The position numbers and the translations under genes were made by a program. Positions 52,852 to 62,493 of a stretch of 64,000 nt of DNA are shown here, in pieces (the stretch's first letter is position 1; each line of letters opens with the position of its first letter). This DNA comes from Afipia sp. 1NLS2 (GTDB lineage: Bacteria; Pseudomonadota; Alphaproteobacteria; Rhizobiales; Xanthobacteraceae): assembly GCF_000178995.1 (NCBI RefSeq), contig NZ_ADVZ01000003.1:124001-188000 (forward strand). Reading direction: 5' to 3'. The notes below the pieces were generated by a model. That model was not told the DNA's origin. It did not search any database and saw nothing but the letters and a program-made list of their open reading frames with translations.

Positions 52852-53580
52852 ATGATGAAAACAATATCGGGACTTCGCGCCTCCGCTTTCGCCATGGCGG
52901 TTCTGACGCTGGTTGCAGGCATGGCGTCGGACGTCCGTGCCGAGCCGGACAATGTCACAAGCCGCGAACGCATCCTGCGCGATCCGGAAATTCCGTCGCT
53001 TGGCAATCCGAACGGCGATGTCACCATCGTCGAGTGGTTCGATTATCAGTGTCCGTATTGCAAGGCGCTGTCGCCGGAACTTGAAAAGATCATCAAGGAA
53101 GACGGCCATGTGCGGTTTGTACTGAAGGACTGGCCGATTCTGGGGCCGCCGTCGCCGGAGGCCTCGCGCCTCGTGCTGGCGACGAAATATCAGGGCAAGT
53201 TCGAGGCAGCGCACAAGGCGCTGATGGCGCGGGTCGGGCGGCTCACCACAGGCACCATCGACGAGACGCTTGCGGGTGCTGGTGTTGACGTGGCGAAGGC
53301 GAAGGCCGATCTCGAGACGCACAAGGCCGAGATCGAGGCGCTGCTTGCGCGCAACAACGAGCAGGCCGAAGGACTCGGGTTCAATTCCACGCCATCCTTC
53401 ATTGTCGGCACGTTCCGCATTCCGGGCGTCATGAAGCCCGAACTGTTCAAGCTCGCGATTGCCGATGCACGCGCCAAGGCGAAGGCCGAGAGCGGCAAGG
53501 CTGCTCCGAAGGCCAAGAGCAAATCCAAGTCCGAGCCGAACAAGATGGCGCCGAAAACGAAAGAAGCGCCGGCGAAATAG
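52852..53580 (+). CDS. DsbA-family thiol:disulfide oxidoreductase
   Basis: A 242-residue exported thioredoxin-fold protein. A signal peptide ends near VRAEP. The active site is C67-P-Y-C70 in WFDYQCPYCKALSPELE, the usual DsbA/Com1-like arrangement with an inserted helical domain, and the cis-Pro loop is TPSFIVG. A Lys/Ala/Pro-rich tail of about 35 residues (from KAKAESGKAAPKAKSK) is extra to the family. It forms or isomerises disulfides in the periplasm. Two ATGs in a row make the start uncertain by one codon. Confidence 0.88.
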   Translation: MMKTISGLRASAFAMAVLTLVAGMASDVRAEPDNVTSRERILRDPEIPSLGNPNGDVTIVEWFDYQCPYCKALSPELEKIIKEDGHVRFVLKDWPILGPPSPEASRLVLATKYQGKFEAAHKALMARVGRLTTGTIDETLAGAGVDVAKAKADLETHKAEIEALLARNNEQAEGLGFNSTPSFIVGTFRIPGVMKPELFKLAIADARAKAKAESGKAAPKAKSKSKSEPNKMAPKTKEAPAK

Positions 53581-53637
53581 CGCGGCGCTTCTGTTTCATC
53601 CCGTCAATGCCATCACCGCATGAGCGCCGATGGATAG

Positions 53638-54342
53638 TTATTCCTCGTCGTCGTGTTTCTTGTCGTGGCCGAGCGTCTTCAGCTTGGCGAACACCGCATC
53701 GACGTTGATGTCTTCCTGCTCCTTGGCGGAGAGTGGAGTTTCGTGCTCGGCTTCGCGGCGCGTGGTCTCGGAAGCCGGCAGCAGCGTGACGCCGCCATAT
53801 TCCTGCTTGGCCGGCTTTTCCTTCGCCGCGCGCTGCACCTCGAAATCGAGTTCGATCTGGGTGCACAGGCCGAGCGTGACCGGGTCCATCGGCGTCAGCG
53901 TCGAGGCGTTCCAGTGGGTGCGGTCGCGCACGCTGGCGATCGTGGTCTTGGTGGTGCCGACGAGGCGCATGATCTGCGCGTCCTTCAGTTCGGGATGGTT
54001 GCGCACCAGCCAGAGAATGGCGCTCGGGCGCTCGTGGCGGCGCGAGACCGGGGTGTAGCGCGGACCCTTTTTCTTCGCGGCCGTCGGCAGCACGACCTTG
54101 GATTCCTGCAGCTTCAGGCGGTAATCCGGGTCCCTCTCGCCTTTTTCGATCTCCTCGCGGGTGAGCTGGCCGGTGGAGATCGGGTCCATGCCCTTGATGC
54201 CCTGCGCGGCGTCGCCGTCGGCGATGGCACGGACCTCGAGCGGATGCATCTTGGTGAAATCGGCGACCTGATCGAACGACAGCGCGGTGTTGTCGACCAG
54301 CCATACGGCCGTCGCTTTCGGCATCAGCGGTGCATTGCTCAT
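53638..54342 (-). CDS. trcR: Cell-cycle transcriptional regulator TrcR (DUF1013)
   Basis: A 234-residue protein of DUF1013, named TrcR in Caulobacter studies and found across alphaproteobacteria. Typical text is MPKATAVWLVDNTALSFDQVADFT near the start, GIKGMDPIS, and the helix-turn-helix-like region LVRNHPELKDAQIMRLVGTTKTTIASVRDRTHWN. AGGAG precedes the ATG at 54342; the frame upstream is not protein-like. The tail is Glu/Lys/His-rich. It is divergent from ispH, with 285 bases between them. Confidence 0.92.
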   Translation of the reverse strand: MSNAPLMPKATAVWLVDNTALSFDQVADFTKMHPLEVRAIADGDAAQGIKGMDPISTGQLTREEIEKGERDPDYRLKLQESKVVLPTAAKKKGPRYTPVSRRHERPSAILWLVRNHPELKDAQIMRLVGTTKTTIASVRDRTHWNASTLTPMDPVTLGLCTQIELDFEVQRAAKEKPAKQEYGGVTLLPASETTRREAEHETPLSAKEQEDINVDAVFAKLKTLGHDKKHDDEE

Positions 54343-54627
54343 GGCAAATCTCCTTTGTGCTTCGCCCGCCTTTTTGAAGGGCGAAGCCGTCTGGTCATCG
54401 GGATGACGGGAATTCGCACCTATATAGTCCGTCACTGCCTTGCCGCGCAACCTGTCAGAAATCCGCCAAAGGGCGGGGAGGGCGGGCTTGACAGGGGAGG
54501 GGATGCGGCTCCTATTCCCTCGCATTCTCTTTTACATAGGCCCGATCGGCTTGGCCTCGCGGCACCAAAGCCCTATATCAGGGACACCGGTCCGTGATCC
54601 GCTCTAAACCCCTGTTTCGGCTGAAAA

Positions 54628-55617
54628 ATGACCCTGCAAACTGAGAAACCGCCACTTTCGATCGTGCTCTGTTCCCCCCGCGGCTTCTGTGCCGGCGTGG
54701 TGCGGGCCATCGATACCGTCGAGCGGGCCCTGAAGCTGTATGGCGCACCGGTCTATGTGCGTCACGAGATCGTGCATAACCGCTATGTGGTGGAAAGCCT
54801 GCGCGACAAGGGCGCGATTTTCGTCGCTGAACTGGACGAAATTCCGCAAACCGACGCTCCGGTGGTGTTCTCGGCGCACGGGGTTCCCAAGGCGATCCCG
54901 GCCGAAGCCGGCAAGCGGCATTTTTTCACCCTGGATGCGACCTGCCCGCTGGTGACCAAGGTTCACCGCGAGGCGGCGATTCATTTCAAGCGCGGCCGCG
55001 AAATCCTGCTGATCGGCCATGCCGGACACCCGGAAGTGGTTGGCACGCTCGGCCAGTTGCCGAAGGGCGCGGTGGTGCTGATCGAGACCATGGACGCGGC
55101 GCGTTCATTCCAGCCGAAGGACGCCTCCAAGCTCGCTTTCGTGACCCAGACCACGCTCTCGATCGACGACACCAAGGAAATCGTCGCGGTGCTTAAGGAG
55201 CGCTTCCCGGACATCGACGGCCCGCACAAGGAAGACATCTGCTACGCCACCACCAACCGCCAGCTCGCGGTGAAGAAGGTGGCGCCGAAGGTCGATGCGA
55301 TGATCGTAGTCGGCTCGCCGAATTCCTCGAACTCGCAGCGCCTGCGCGAGGTCGCCGAGCGCGAGGGCTGCAAGGTCTCCGTGCTGGTGCAGCGCGCCTC
55401 CGAACTTGACTGGGCGAAATTCGAGGGCATCAGCCGCCTCGGCATCACCGCGGGCGCGTCCGCCCCGGAAGTGATCGTCGAGGAGATCATGGACGCCTTC
55501 GCCGCGCATTATAAGCTGCACGTCGAAACCGTCTCGGCGGCCGAGGAGGATGAATTCTTCCCGCTGCCGCGCCCGCTGCGCAACGAAGCGGCGGCTGCGG
55601 AAAAGGCGGCTGGCTGA
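54628..55617 (+). CDS. ispH: 4-Hydroxy-3-methylbut-2-enyl diphosphate reductase IspH
   Basis: A 329-residue [4Fe-4S] enzyme that makes IPP and DMAPP in the last step of the MEP pathway. The three cluster Cys residues are C21 (SPRGFCAGV), C106 (DATCPLVT) and C205 ([11 protein letters not shown]). The substrate-binding histidines ([18 protein letters not shown]) and the NSSNSQRL motif are intact. A C-terminal extension rich in Ala/Glu is typical for Rhizobiales. It is followed by thrB. Confidence 0.97.
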   Translation: MTLQTEKPPLSIVLCSPRGFCAGVVRAIDTVERALKLYGAPVYVRHEIVHNRYVVESLRDKGAIFVAELDEIPQTDAPVVFSAHGVPKAIPAEAGKRHFFTLDATCPLVTKVHREAAIHFKRGREILLIGHAGHPEVVGTLGQLPKGAVVLIETMDAARSFQPKDASKLAFVTQTTLSIDDTKEIVAVLKERFPDIDGPHKEDICYATTNRQLAVKKVAPKVDAMIVVGSPNSSNSQRLREVAEREGCKVSVLVQRASELDWAKFEGISRLGITAGASAPEVIVEEIMDAFAAHYKLHVETVSAAEEDEFFPLPRPLRNEAAAAEKAAG

Positions 55618-55750
55618 GGACGCACGGGCAATTCGCCGCCCCGGCATCTTCAATCCCGCCTTCCGCCGGTGATATGATGCGCAACGCTCCTGATTCCGGC
55701 ATTCCATCGGGGGCGATAACGACAGCCAATTTCGGAATCGGAACACCCTG

Positions 55751-56731
55751 ATGGCGGTTTATACCGACGTTGCCGCCGACGAGCTCGCGGGCTTCCTGTC
55801 CGGTTATGATCTCGGCGAGTTGCTGTCCTACAAGGGCATCGCCGAAGGCGTCGAGAATTCCAACTTCCTGCTGCACACCACGCGCGGCCATTTTTTCCTG
55901 ACGCTGTATGAAAAGCGCGTCGCCAGGGGCGATCTGCCATTCTTCCTCAATCTGATGGGTCATCTCGCCGCGCGCGGGATCATCTGTCCGCAGCCGGTAG
56001 CGAATAAAAGCGGCGAGACGCTTGGCGTGCTCGCGGGACGCCCGGCCGCGATCATCGATTTTCTTGAAGGCGTCTGGCCGCGCAAGCCCGGTGTCGTGCA
56101 TTGCGCCGCAATCGGTGAAGCGCTTGCGAAGCTGCATCTGGCGGGCGCGGATTTCGCGATTTCGCGCGCCAACGCCCTGTCCGTTGCAGGCTGGCGGCCG
56201 TTGTTCGAAGCGGCAGAGGCGCGCGCCGATACGGTGCAGCCGGGTCTACGCGATTTTCTCGCCGCCGAACTCGCTCATCTGGAGGCGGGCTGGCCGGCCG
56301 ATCTGCCGCGCGGCATCATCCATGCCGACCTGTTTCCGGATAACGCGCTGTTTCTCGGCGACAGACTGTCGGGGCTGATCGATTTCTATTTCGCCTGCAA
56401 CGATCTGCTCGCCTACGACGTCGCGATCTGCCTGAATGCCTGGTGTTTCGAGGCCGATCATTCCTTCAACGTCACCAAGGCGCGGGCGTTTCTCAACGCC
56501 TACGGCAAGGTGCGTCCTCTGAGCGCGAAAGAGCAGGCGGCGTTTCCACTGCTGGCGCGTGGCGCGGCGTTGCGCTTTCTGCTGACGCGGCTGGTGGACT
56601 GGCTCAACGTGCCGCCGGGGGCACTGGTGAAGCCGAAAGACCCGCTCGAATATGTCCGCAAGCTGCGCTTCCATCAAAGCGTGGGGACCATTGCCGATTA
56701 CGGCCTCGCCACGTCGGAAAACGTGACGTGA
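55751..56731 (+). CDS. thrB: Homoserine kinase ThrB (APH-fold type)
   Basis: A 326-residue ATP-dependent kinase of the aminoglycoside-phosphotransferase fold, the proteobacterial type of ThrB that phosphorylates homoserine for threonine synthesis. Motifs: [15 protein letters not shown] (nucleotide loop), the catalytic [13 protein letters not shown] and the metal-binding [23 protein letters not shown]. The length is normal. The stop overlaps the GTG start of rnhA (GTGA), so the two are coupled. The ispH-thrB-rnhA order is common in Rhizobiales. Confidence 0.95.
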   Translation: MAVYTDVAADELAGFLSGYDLGELLSYKGIAEGVENSNFLLHTTRGHFFLTLYEKRVARGDLPFFLNLMGHLAARGIICPQPVANKSGETLGVLAGRPAAIIDFLEGVWPRKPGVVHCAAIGEALAKLHLAGADFAISRANALSVAGWRPLFEAAEARADTVQPGLRDFLAAELAHLEAGWPADLPRGIIHADLFPDNALFLGDRLSGLIDFYFACNDLLAYDVAICLNAWCFEADHSFNVTKARAFLNAYGKVRPLSAKEQAAFPLLARGAALRFLLTRLVDWLNVPPGALVKPKDPLEYVRKLRFHQSVGTIADYGLATSENVT

Positions 56732-57183
56732 GTGAACCGCCCCGTCCGCATGTGGTGATCTTCACCGATGGCGCCTGCTCGGGAAATCCGGGGCCGGGCG
56801 GCTGGGGTGCGATCCTGCGGTTCGGCGAGATCGAAAAGGAAATGAAGGGCGGAGAAAATCCGACCACCAACAACCGCATGGAATTGATGGCGGCGATCTC
56901 CGCGCTGGAGGCGCTGAAGAAACCGGCCAGCGTCGATCTCACCACGGACAGCCAGTATGTTCGTCAGGGCATCACGAGCTGGATTCACAACTGGAAGAGG
57001 AACGGCTGGCGCACGGCCGACAAAAAGCCGGTGAAGAATGCCGAGCTTTGGCAGCGGCTGGATGCGGCGCTGAAGCCGCACGAGGTGCGCTGGCACTGGA
57101 TCAAGGGCCACGCCGGTCATGCCGAGAATGAACGCGCCGACCAGCTCGCGCGCGATGGGCTGGCCGAGCATCGCTTGAAATAA
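56728..57183 (+). CDS. rnhA: Ribonuclease HI
   Basis: A 151-residue enzyme that degrades the RNA strand of RNA-DNA hybrids. The four acidic residues of the active site are D14 ([14 protein letters not shown]), E52 (NRMELMA), D74 (TDSQYV) and D137 (NERADQLA), and the basic handle [10 protein letters not shown] is present. The start is the GTG overlapping the thrB stop, which gives the normal RNase HI length. It is followed immediately by a strong terminator. Confidence 0.96.
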   Translation: MSEPPRPHVVIFTDGACSGNPGPGGWGAILRFGEIEKEMKGGENPTTNNRMELMAAISALEALKKPASVDLTTDSQYVRQGITSWIHNWKRNGWRTADKKPVKNAELWQRLDAALKPHEVRWHWIKGHAGHAENERADQLARDGLAEHRLK

Positions 57184-57211
57184 AAATGCCCGGTGCGAGA
57201 CCGGGCATTTT
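57183..57211. terminator. Terminator between rnhA and the peroxiredoxin gene
   Basis: The stem AATGCCCGGT/ACCGGGCATT with loop GCGAG is flanked by A-run and T-run, so it can act in both directions for the convergent rnhA and peroxiredoxin genes. Confidence 0.9.
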
Positions 57212-57233
57212 CTGTCAATGATTGCCGGAATTC

Positions 57234-57719
57234 TCAAAGCTGTCCGAGCAGCGTGTCGCCACCGGACACCTCGACTTTGCCGGGGTTCGGCTCGAGGTTG
57301 AGTTTCTTCACCACGCCGTTATCCACCAGCATCGAATAGCGGTTCGAGCGGATGCCGAGACCGCGCGCGGACAGGTCGATGTCGAGGCCGATCGCCTTGG
57401 CGAAATCGGCGCTGCCGTCGGCGAGATAGATCGCCTCATTGTTGAAATCGGTGTCCCGCTTCCAGGCATTCATCACGAAGACATCGTTGACGGAGACGAC
57501 CGCGATGGTGTCGACGCCCTTGGCCTTGATCGCGGCGGCGTTCTGAAACACGCTCGGCATGTGCATCTTGTGGCAGGTGCCGGTGTAAGCGCCGGGCACC
57601 GCGAACAGCGCTACCTTCTTGCCCTTGAAAATCTCGTCGGTGGTCTTCGGCTTCGGACCTTCTTCCGTCATCACGGTGAAGGTCGCCTGCGGCAGGCTGT
57701 CGCCGACTTTAATGCTCAT
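57234..57719 (-). CDS. Peroxiredoxin, Prx5/AHP1 type
   Basis: A 161-residue thiol peroxidase. The peroxidatic Cys49 lies in VPGAYTGTCHKMHMP, and the family FVMNAWKRD and ARGLGIRSNRYSMLV text is intact. No other Cys is present, so it works by the 1-Cys route and needs glutathione/glutaredoxin or a similar reductant. AAGGAGATACGC precedes the ATG at 57719; the long upstream frame is only a shadow of the next gene. It reduces H2O2 and alkyl hydroperoxides in the cytoplasm. Confidence 0.93.
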   Translation of the reverse strand: MSIKVGDSLPQATFTVMTEEGPKPKTTDEIFKGKKVALFAVPGAYTGTCHKMHMPSVFQNAAAIKAKGVDTIAVVSVNDVFVMNAWKRDTDFNNEAIYLADGSADFAKAIGLDIDLSARGLGIRSNRYSMLVDNGVVKKLNLEPNPGKVEVSGGDTLLGQL

Positions 57720-57790
57720 GCGTATCTCCTTGAAAAAAATCTGCTGGGTGGATCGGAAGGCGTGCCGCGTGCCAGCGTCGCGGACGCCGT

Positions 57791-58630
57791 TCAATAAAGA
57801 TTGACGTTGAATTCGTAAGCGCGCTCGCCGCCGGTCAGGGTGAATTTGAGCGCGGCGCCTTCCGGGTTGACGCCGGACGGCAGTCCGACGAGATCGAATA
57901 CGAAACGCTTCACGCCGGGCGGATGATGCGCGGCGAGTTTCGGCACCGGCAACGCCCAATCCGGCGATGGCCCTTCCACGAACAGCGCAGGCTCTTCTTT
58001 CTTCTCCGAAGTGACGTCGACCTGCACGGTCTTGGGGCCGACGCGCTTGACGTCGCGGATGGTCAGCGGATTTGGATCCCCGACATTGGCGGGCTTCGGC
58101 ACGCGGTCCAGCGCCGCACTCAGCGTGCTGTCCTCGGTGCTGGCGACGCTGGTGACGGGCAGCGACAAATCGGCCTGCGCCGGCACGCACAGTTTTTCGC
58201 AGACAGCATATTGGATGTTGGCGTTGAGCGTCACCGGCTTGCTGGCGTCGCGGACCGCGATGCGAAGCGGGATGACGATTTCGTTGTGGTAGCCGAGCGC
58301 GGTGCCGCCTGCGCCATCGGGGAAGGCCTGCGGCGCGGGCCACAACACCGTGACAGCCTCGACGTTTTCGGATTTGGAGAAATCAAACCGCGGCGGGACG
58401 CCGGAATCGCCGGGCGTGCGCCAGTAGGTTTTCCAGCCCGGATCGAGCTTGAAATTGATGCCGCCGAGCAGCACGGGGCCGTTGCGCGAGCCCGCAAGCA
58501 GCCGAAGCTGTGCGTGGCTGTCGCGGGTCCATGGCGACGCATCCTGTGCGTGTGAGACGCATGGCAGCGCAACGAGTGTTGCAGCCGCGAGCAGAGCAGC
58601 GCGAAGCTTTACGGGAACAATGTCATTCAT
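57791..58630 (-). CDS. Exported DsbD N-terminal-like (DsbC/DsbD-alpha) protein
   Basis: A 279-residue protein with a signal peptide (about residues 8-29, ending VSHAQD) and an immunoglobulin-like DsbD-alpha-type domain. The family text is ISFKLDPGWKTYW-like (here INFKLDPGWKTYWRTPGDSG), FDFSKSENVEAVTVLWPAP and the Cys pair C-EKL-C in QYAVCEKLCVPA. It lacks the membrane and thioredoxin domains of full DsbD. It probably receives electrons from a CcdA/DsbD-like protein encoded elsewhere. The ATG at 58630 was preferred over 58687. Confidence 0.85.
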   Translation of the reverse strand: MNDIVPVKLRAALLAAATLVALPCVSHAQDASPWTRDSHAQLRLLAGSRNGPVLLGGINFKLDPGWKTYWRTPGDSGVPPRFDFSKSENVEAVTVLWPAPQAFPDGAGGTALGYHNEIVIPLRIAVRDASKPVTLNANIQYAVCEKLCVPAQADLSLPVTSVASTEDSTLSAALDRVPKPANVGDPNPLTIRDVKRVGPKTVQVDVTSEKKEEPALFVEGPSPDWALPVPKLAAHHPPGVKRFVFDLVGLPSGVNPEGAALKFTLTGGERAYEFNVNLY

Positions 58631-58725
58631 GCGACGTCTTACAAACACGGTGCGAAGGAAAGGCTGGTTGATTGACAGGAAGGACACCCAATATCAGGAT
58701 CAGGCAAGAACAAAGAGACGGTTTG

Positions 58726-59379
58726 ATGGACGAGAAACGGACATCTGAAGCACAGCCGGCTGGTTCTGACGAGCCTGCGGGAAAGGCTGTTTCAACGGAA
58801 ACGACTTATCTCGACGGGCAGCTCCTTATTGCGATGCCGATAATGGAAGATGAGCGGTTTGCGCGCTCCGTCATCTATGTTTGTGCGCATTCCGCCGATG
58901 GCGCAATGGGAATTATCGTGAACCGCCCCGCCGGCAGTATCGATTTCCCGCAATTGCTGCGGCAGCTCGATATCGTCGACGATGCGGCACCGATCGAACT
59001 GTCCGATGATGGCGAAACGGTGAAGATTTTGCGCGGCGGACCGGTCGAAACCAGCCGCGGCTTTGTCCTTCATTCGTCCGACTATTCGATCCAGGATGCG
59101 ACGCTGCCGATCGACGGTGGCATCTGCCTCACCGCGACGCTCGATATTCTGAAGGCGATTGCCCAGGGCACGGGGCCGAGGCAGGCCATTCTCGCCCTTG
59201 GCTATGCCGGGTGGGCCCCGGGACAACTGGAGAGCGAAATCCAGCACAACGGCTGGCTGCATTGCCCGGCCGATCCGGATCTGATTTTCGGTCGGGACAT
59301 GGACGACAAGTACGAGCGCGCGCTTCATAAGATCGGCATCGACCTCGCGATGCTCTCCAACAGCGCCGGTCACGCCTGA
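58726..59379 (+). CDS. YqgE/AlgH family protein
   Basis: A 217-residue protein of the UPF0301 (YqgE/AlgH) family. Text such as [41 protein letters not shown] and [19 protein letters not shown] is typical. The N-terminal 25 residues are polar and variable. The role is unclear; AlgH in Pseudomonas affects alginate synthesis but the family is general. The stop codon sits in the loop of a perfect hairpin (59366-59390). It is convergent with the EAL-domain gene. Confidence 0.92.
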   Translation: MDEKRTSEAQPAGSDEPAGKAVSTETTYLDGQLLIAMPIMEDERFARSVIYVCAHSADGAMGIIVNRPAGSIDFPQLLRQLDIVDDAAPIELSDDGETVKILRGGPVETSRGFVLHSSDYSIQDATLPIDGGICLTATLDILKAIAQGTGPRQAILALGYAGWAPGQLESEIQHNGWLHCPADPDLIFGRDMDDKYERALHKIGIDLAMLSNSAGHA

Positions 59380-59390
59380 GGCGTGACCGG
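59366..59390. terminator. Hairpin centred on the yqgE stop codon
   Basis: A perfect 11-base stem, CCGGTCACGCC/GGCGTGACCGG, whose three-base loop is the TGA stop codon of the yqgE-like gene. It lies between convergent genes and could terminate both, although no T-run follows. Confidence 0.6.
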
Positions 59391-59398
59391 CAGGCCGT

Positions 59399-62386
59399 TC
59401 AGCGGCTTTGCTGGGGCGCGGCCGTAGGGGCGGCCGGTGGCGGCGCGGCCGGAGTAGTCGTCGCAGCAGTCGTGGATGGAGACGTTGTCGAGGAGCGCAG
59501 CGAGTAGCGGCGCGGACGCGGTGCTTCGGTCTTGTCGCCGGTCAGCAGTCGCGTCGCGCTGGCCGCATCCATCGGTTCGCCGAACGCGAAGCCCTGCGCG
59601 TATTCGCAGCCGAGTTGATAAAGCTCGACCGCATCCGAATCCGTCTCCGCGCCTTCCGCCACCACTTCCATGCCGAGGTCGTGTGCCATCGCGATGATCG
59701 ACTTCAACAGCGTCGGCCGCACGCCGTTACGCGTCGTGCGCACGAACGACTGGTCGATCTTGATGGTGTCGAATGGGAAGCGCTGCAGATAGGACAGCGA
59801 CGAGTGGCCGGTGCCGAAATCGTCGAGCGACAGCCCGGTGCCGAGCTCCTTGATCCGGTGTAGCATCTGGGCGGCATGCTCGGGATTTTCCATCACCAGC
59901 GACTCGGTCAATTCCAGCTTCAGCGAGCCGCGCGCCACTGCCGAGCGCGACAACACGCCGCGCACGTCATGGATCAAATCATGGCGCAGCAACTGGCGCG
60001 ACGAGACGTTCACGCTCGCGAACAGCGGCACGCGGGTGCGCGTCGCGCGCTGCCATGCGCTTAACTGCCGGGCGGTCGTGTCCATCACGAACTGGCCGAG
60101 ATCGACGATCAGGCCGATCTCCTCGGCGATGGTGATGAACTCCGATGGAGACATCCGCCCGAGCTTGGGATGATCCCAGCGCGCCAGCGCCTCGAATCCC
60201 GCCACCGCGCGATCCTCCAGCCGCATGATCGGCTGGTAGAGGATGGTGATTTCCTGCCGCTCGATGGCGCGGCGCAGTTCGGATTCCAGCGTCAGGCGGT
60301 CGGTCTTGCGCGCGCGCATCGGCGGTTTGTAGACGTCGATGCGGTCGCCGCCGATCCGCTTGGAGTGATACATCGCAAGCTCGGCATCCTTGACGATCTC
60401 GTCGGTCAGCGGCGCCTGCGGGTCGCTGAGCGCAAGGCCGATCGAGGCAGTGAGGAAAATCTCGCGTTCATTGAAGGCGATCGGTGCGCGGATGGTCTTG
60501 CGGATAGTTTCGGCCAGCGCGGTGATCTTGGCGGGCTCGTGCTCGGAGGTCAGCAGCAGCCCGAACTGGTCGCCGGCGAGCCGCGCCAGCGTGTCCTGTG
60601 GCTTGAGAATGCGCGCTAGCCGCCGCGCCAGCGTCAGCAGGATGGAATCGCCGACCGCGATGCCGACGGAGTCGTTGACCTGCTTGAAGCGGTCGAGGTC
60701 GATCACCATCACGGTGGGACGCAGATTCGGCGCGGTCTTGATGAAGCTCGCCATCGCGTTGAGGCGGTCCATGAACAATTGCCGGTTCGGCAGTCCGGTG
60801 AGGTTGTCGTGCACGGAGTCGTGCAGCATGCGCTCTTCGGCATTCTTGATCTCGGTGACGTCGGAGAGCGTGCCGACCACCCGCGCGACCTCGCCATCGG
60901 AGCCGACCACCGGGCGCGCCTTCAGCGCGAACCACATGAAATGGCCATCGGGCGTGCGCAGGCGGAAATCCTGCACCAGGCGGCCGCGGCGCTGGTCCAG
61001 CACGCTGTCGAGCGCGGCGCGGAAGCGATCCTGATCGAGCGGGTGCAGTACTTCGAGCCAGCGCGCGGCGGGGCCTTCCAGCGTGCCGCGCTTGAGGCCG
61101 AGCAGGCCCTCGGTTTCGGGGCTGGTGAACACCTTGTCGGCGGACACGTCCCAGTCCCAGATCAGATCGCCCGACCCGGTCAGCGCCAGCGCGCGGCGCT
61201 CGACATCGGAGACGACGCCGGATGTCGTGCCGCCGGCAAAAGCGTGTTGCATCACCGTGAAGCCGATCAGCATCACGATCAGCACGAGGCCGCCGAGCAA
61301 AGCGGGGCCGACGATGTCGTTGGTCACGGCGCCGGTGACGGTCATGCCCGCCGCGATCACCCAGACCAGGAACAGGAACCAAGTGGGGATCAGCAGCACG
61401 GCGCGGTCGAAGCCTTGCGTGGCGAGATAGACGATCAGCGCGAAACCCGCGCCCGCGATCAGGAACAGCGAGATGCGCGCGATGCCCGAGGCGACGGCGG
61501 GATCAAACAAAGCGAGCGCCACCAGCGCGCCGAGGAAGGCGAGCCAGCCGATGGTGATGTGAGAGTATCGTACATGCCATCGCGATAGATTGAGGTAGGC
61601 GAACAGGAACACCAGCAGCGTCGCCGCCAGCATCGCCTCACCTGAGGCGCGCCAGACGCGCTCGGCGTCGATCGACATGTCGAACACCTTGCCCCAGAAT
61701 CCGAAATCGACGCCGATGTAGACGAGCACCGCCCAGGCGAGCGCGGCGGCGGCGGGGAACATGATGCTGCCCTTCACCACGAACAGGATCGTCAGCACCA
61801 GCGCGAGCAGGCCCGCGATGCCGATCACGATACCCTGATACAGCGTGAAGGAGTTGACCTTGTCCTTGTAGGCTTCCGGCTCCCACAGATAGAGCTGCGG
61901 AATGGCGTCGGTGCGCAGTTCCGCGACATAGGTGACGACGGCGCCGGGATCGAGCGTGATGCGGAAGATGTCGGCGGTGGAGCTGTCCTGCCGGTCGGGC
62001 CGGTCGCCGGCGGACGGCGTGATGGTGGCGATACGCGACAGGCCGAGGTCCGGCCATAATAGGCCTGACGACACGATACGATAATGCGGCACCACGATCA
62101 GGCGGTCGATCTGCTCGTCGGTGGTGTTGGTCAGCGCGAACACCACCCAGTTCTTGCCACCCTCGCGCGCGCGCACCTCGATGCGGCGCACGATGCCGTC
62201 AGGGCCGGGCGCGGTCGAAACCTGGATGCGGTCGGTGTCGCTGTGCTGGAACTCGAGGACGCCGGTGAGGTCGATGGCAGGCGCGTCGGTGCGGACGCTG
62301 ATGGCGTCGACCGCGTGTGCCGGCTGTAGGGCGGCCAACATCAGGAAGCTGAGCGCGAGGAGCGCGTAGCATCTGATCGAACGCAA
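59399..62386 (-). CDS. 7TM-PAS-GGDEF(degenerate)-EAL signalling protein
   Basis: A 995-residue receptor. Order: signal peptide (1-25), extracytoplasmic beta-rich domain (about 26-180), seven membrane helices (about 183-380, like 7TMR-DISM), PAS (about 395-515), GGDEF (520-685), EAL (695-950) and a Thr/Pro/Ala-rich tail (955-995). The cyclase signature reads AGDQF (604-608), not GGDEF, and the RxxD inhibitory site is lost, so the cyclase is probably inactive. EAL (732-734), LELTES, DDFGTGHSS and KIDQSF are intact, so phosphodiesterase activity is likely. The inactive GGDEF may bind GTP as a control domain. Confidence 0.92.
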   Translation of the reverse strand: MRSIRCYALLALSFLMLAALQPAHAVDAISVRTDAPAIDLTGVLEFQHSDTDRIQVSTAPGPDGIVRRIEVRAREGGKNWVVFALTNTTDEQIDRLIVVPHYRIVSSGLLWPDLGLSRIATITPSAGDRPDRQDSSTADIFRITLDPGAVVTYVAELRTDAIPQLYLWEPEAYKDKVNSFTLYQGIVIGIAGLLALVLTILFVVKGSIMFPAAAALAWAVLVYIGVDFGFWGKVFDMSIDAERVWRASGEAMLAATLLVFLFAYLNLSRWHVRYSHITIGWLAFLGALVALALFDPAVASGIARISLFLIAGAGFALIVYLATQGFDRAVLLIPTWFLFLVWVIAAGMTVTGAVTNDIVGPALLGGLVLIVMLIGFTVMQHAFAGGTTSGVVSDVERRALALTGSGDLIWDWDVSADKVFTSPETEGLLGLKRGTLEGPAARWLEVLHPLDQDRFRAALDSVLDQRRGRLVQDFRLRTPDGHFMWFALKARPVVGSDGEVARVVGTLSDVTEIKNAEERMLHDSVHDNLTGLPNRQLFMDRLNAMASFIKTAPNLRPTVMVIDLDRFKQVNDSVGIAVGDSILLTLARRLARILKPQDTLARLAGDQFGLLLTSEHEPAKITALAETIRKTIRAPIAFNEREIFLTASIGLALSDPQAPLTDEIVKDAELAMYHSKRIGGDRIDVYKPPMRARKTDRLTLESELRRAIERQEITILYQPIMRLEDRAVAGFEALARWDHPKLGRMSPSEFITIAEEIGLIVDLGQFVMDTTARQLSAWQRATRTRVPLFASVNVSSRQLLRHDLIHDVRGVLSRSAVARGSLKLELTESLVMENPEHAAQMLHRIKELGTGLSLDDFGTGHSSLSYLQRFPFDTIKIDQSFVRTTRNGVRPTLLKSIIAMAHDLGMEVVAEGAETDSDAVELYQLGCEYAQGFAFGEPMDAASATRLLTGDKTEAPRPRRYSLRSSTTSPSTTAATTTPAAPPPAAPTAAPQQSR

Positions 62387-62493
62387 GGTGTCTGTCTCCG
62401 CGGTCGGGCGCAGGGCCCTCAGGGCCCCGGCGGGAGCGCGATCAATGACACGAAAGCGAGATGAATCAAAGGCTTTACAGCCCCGTCATCCCC

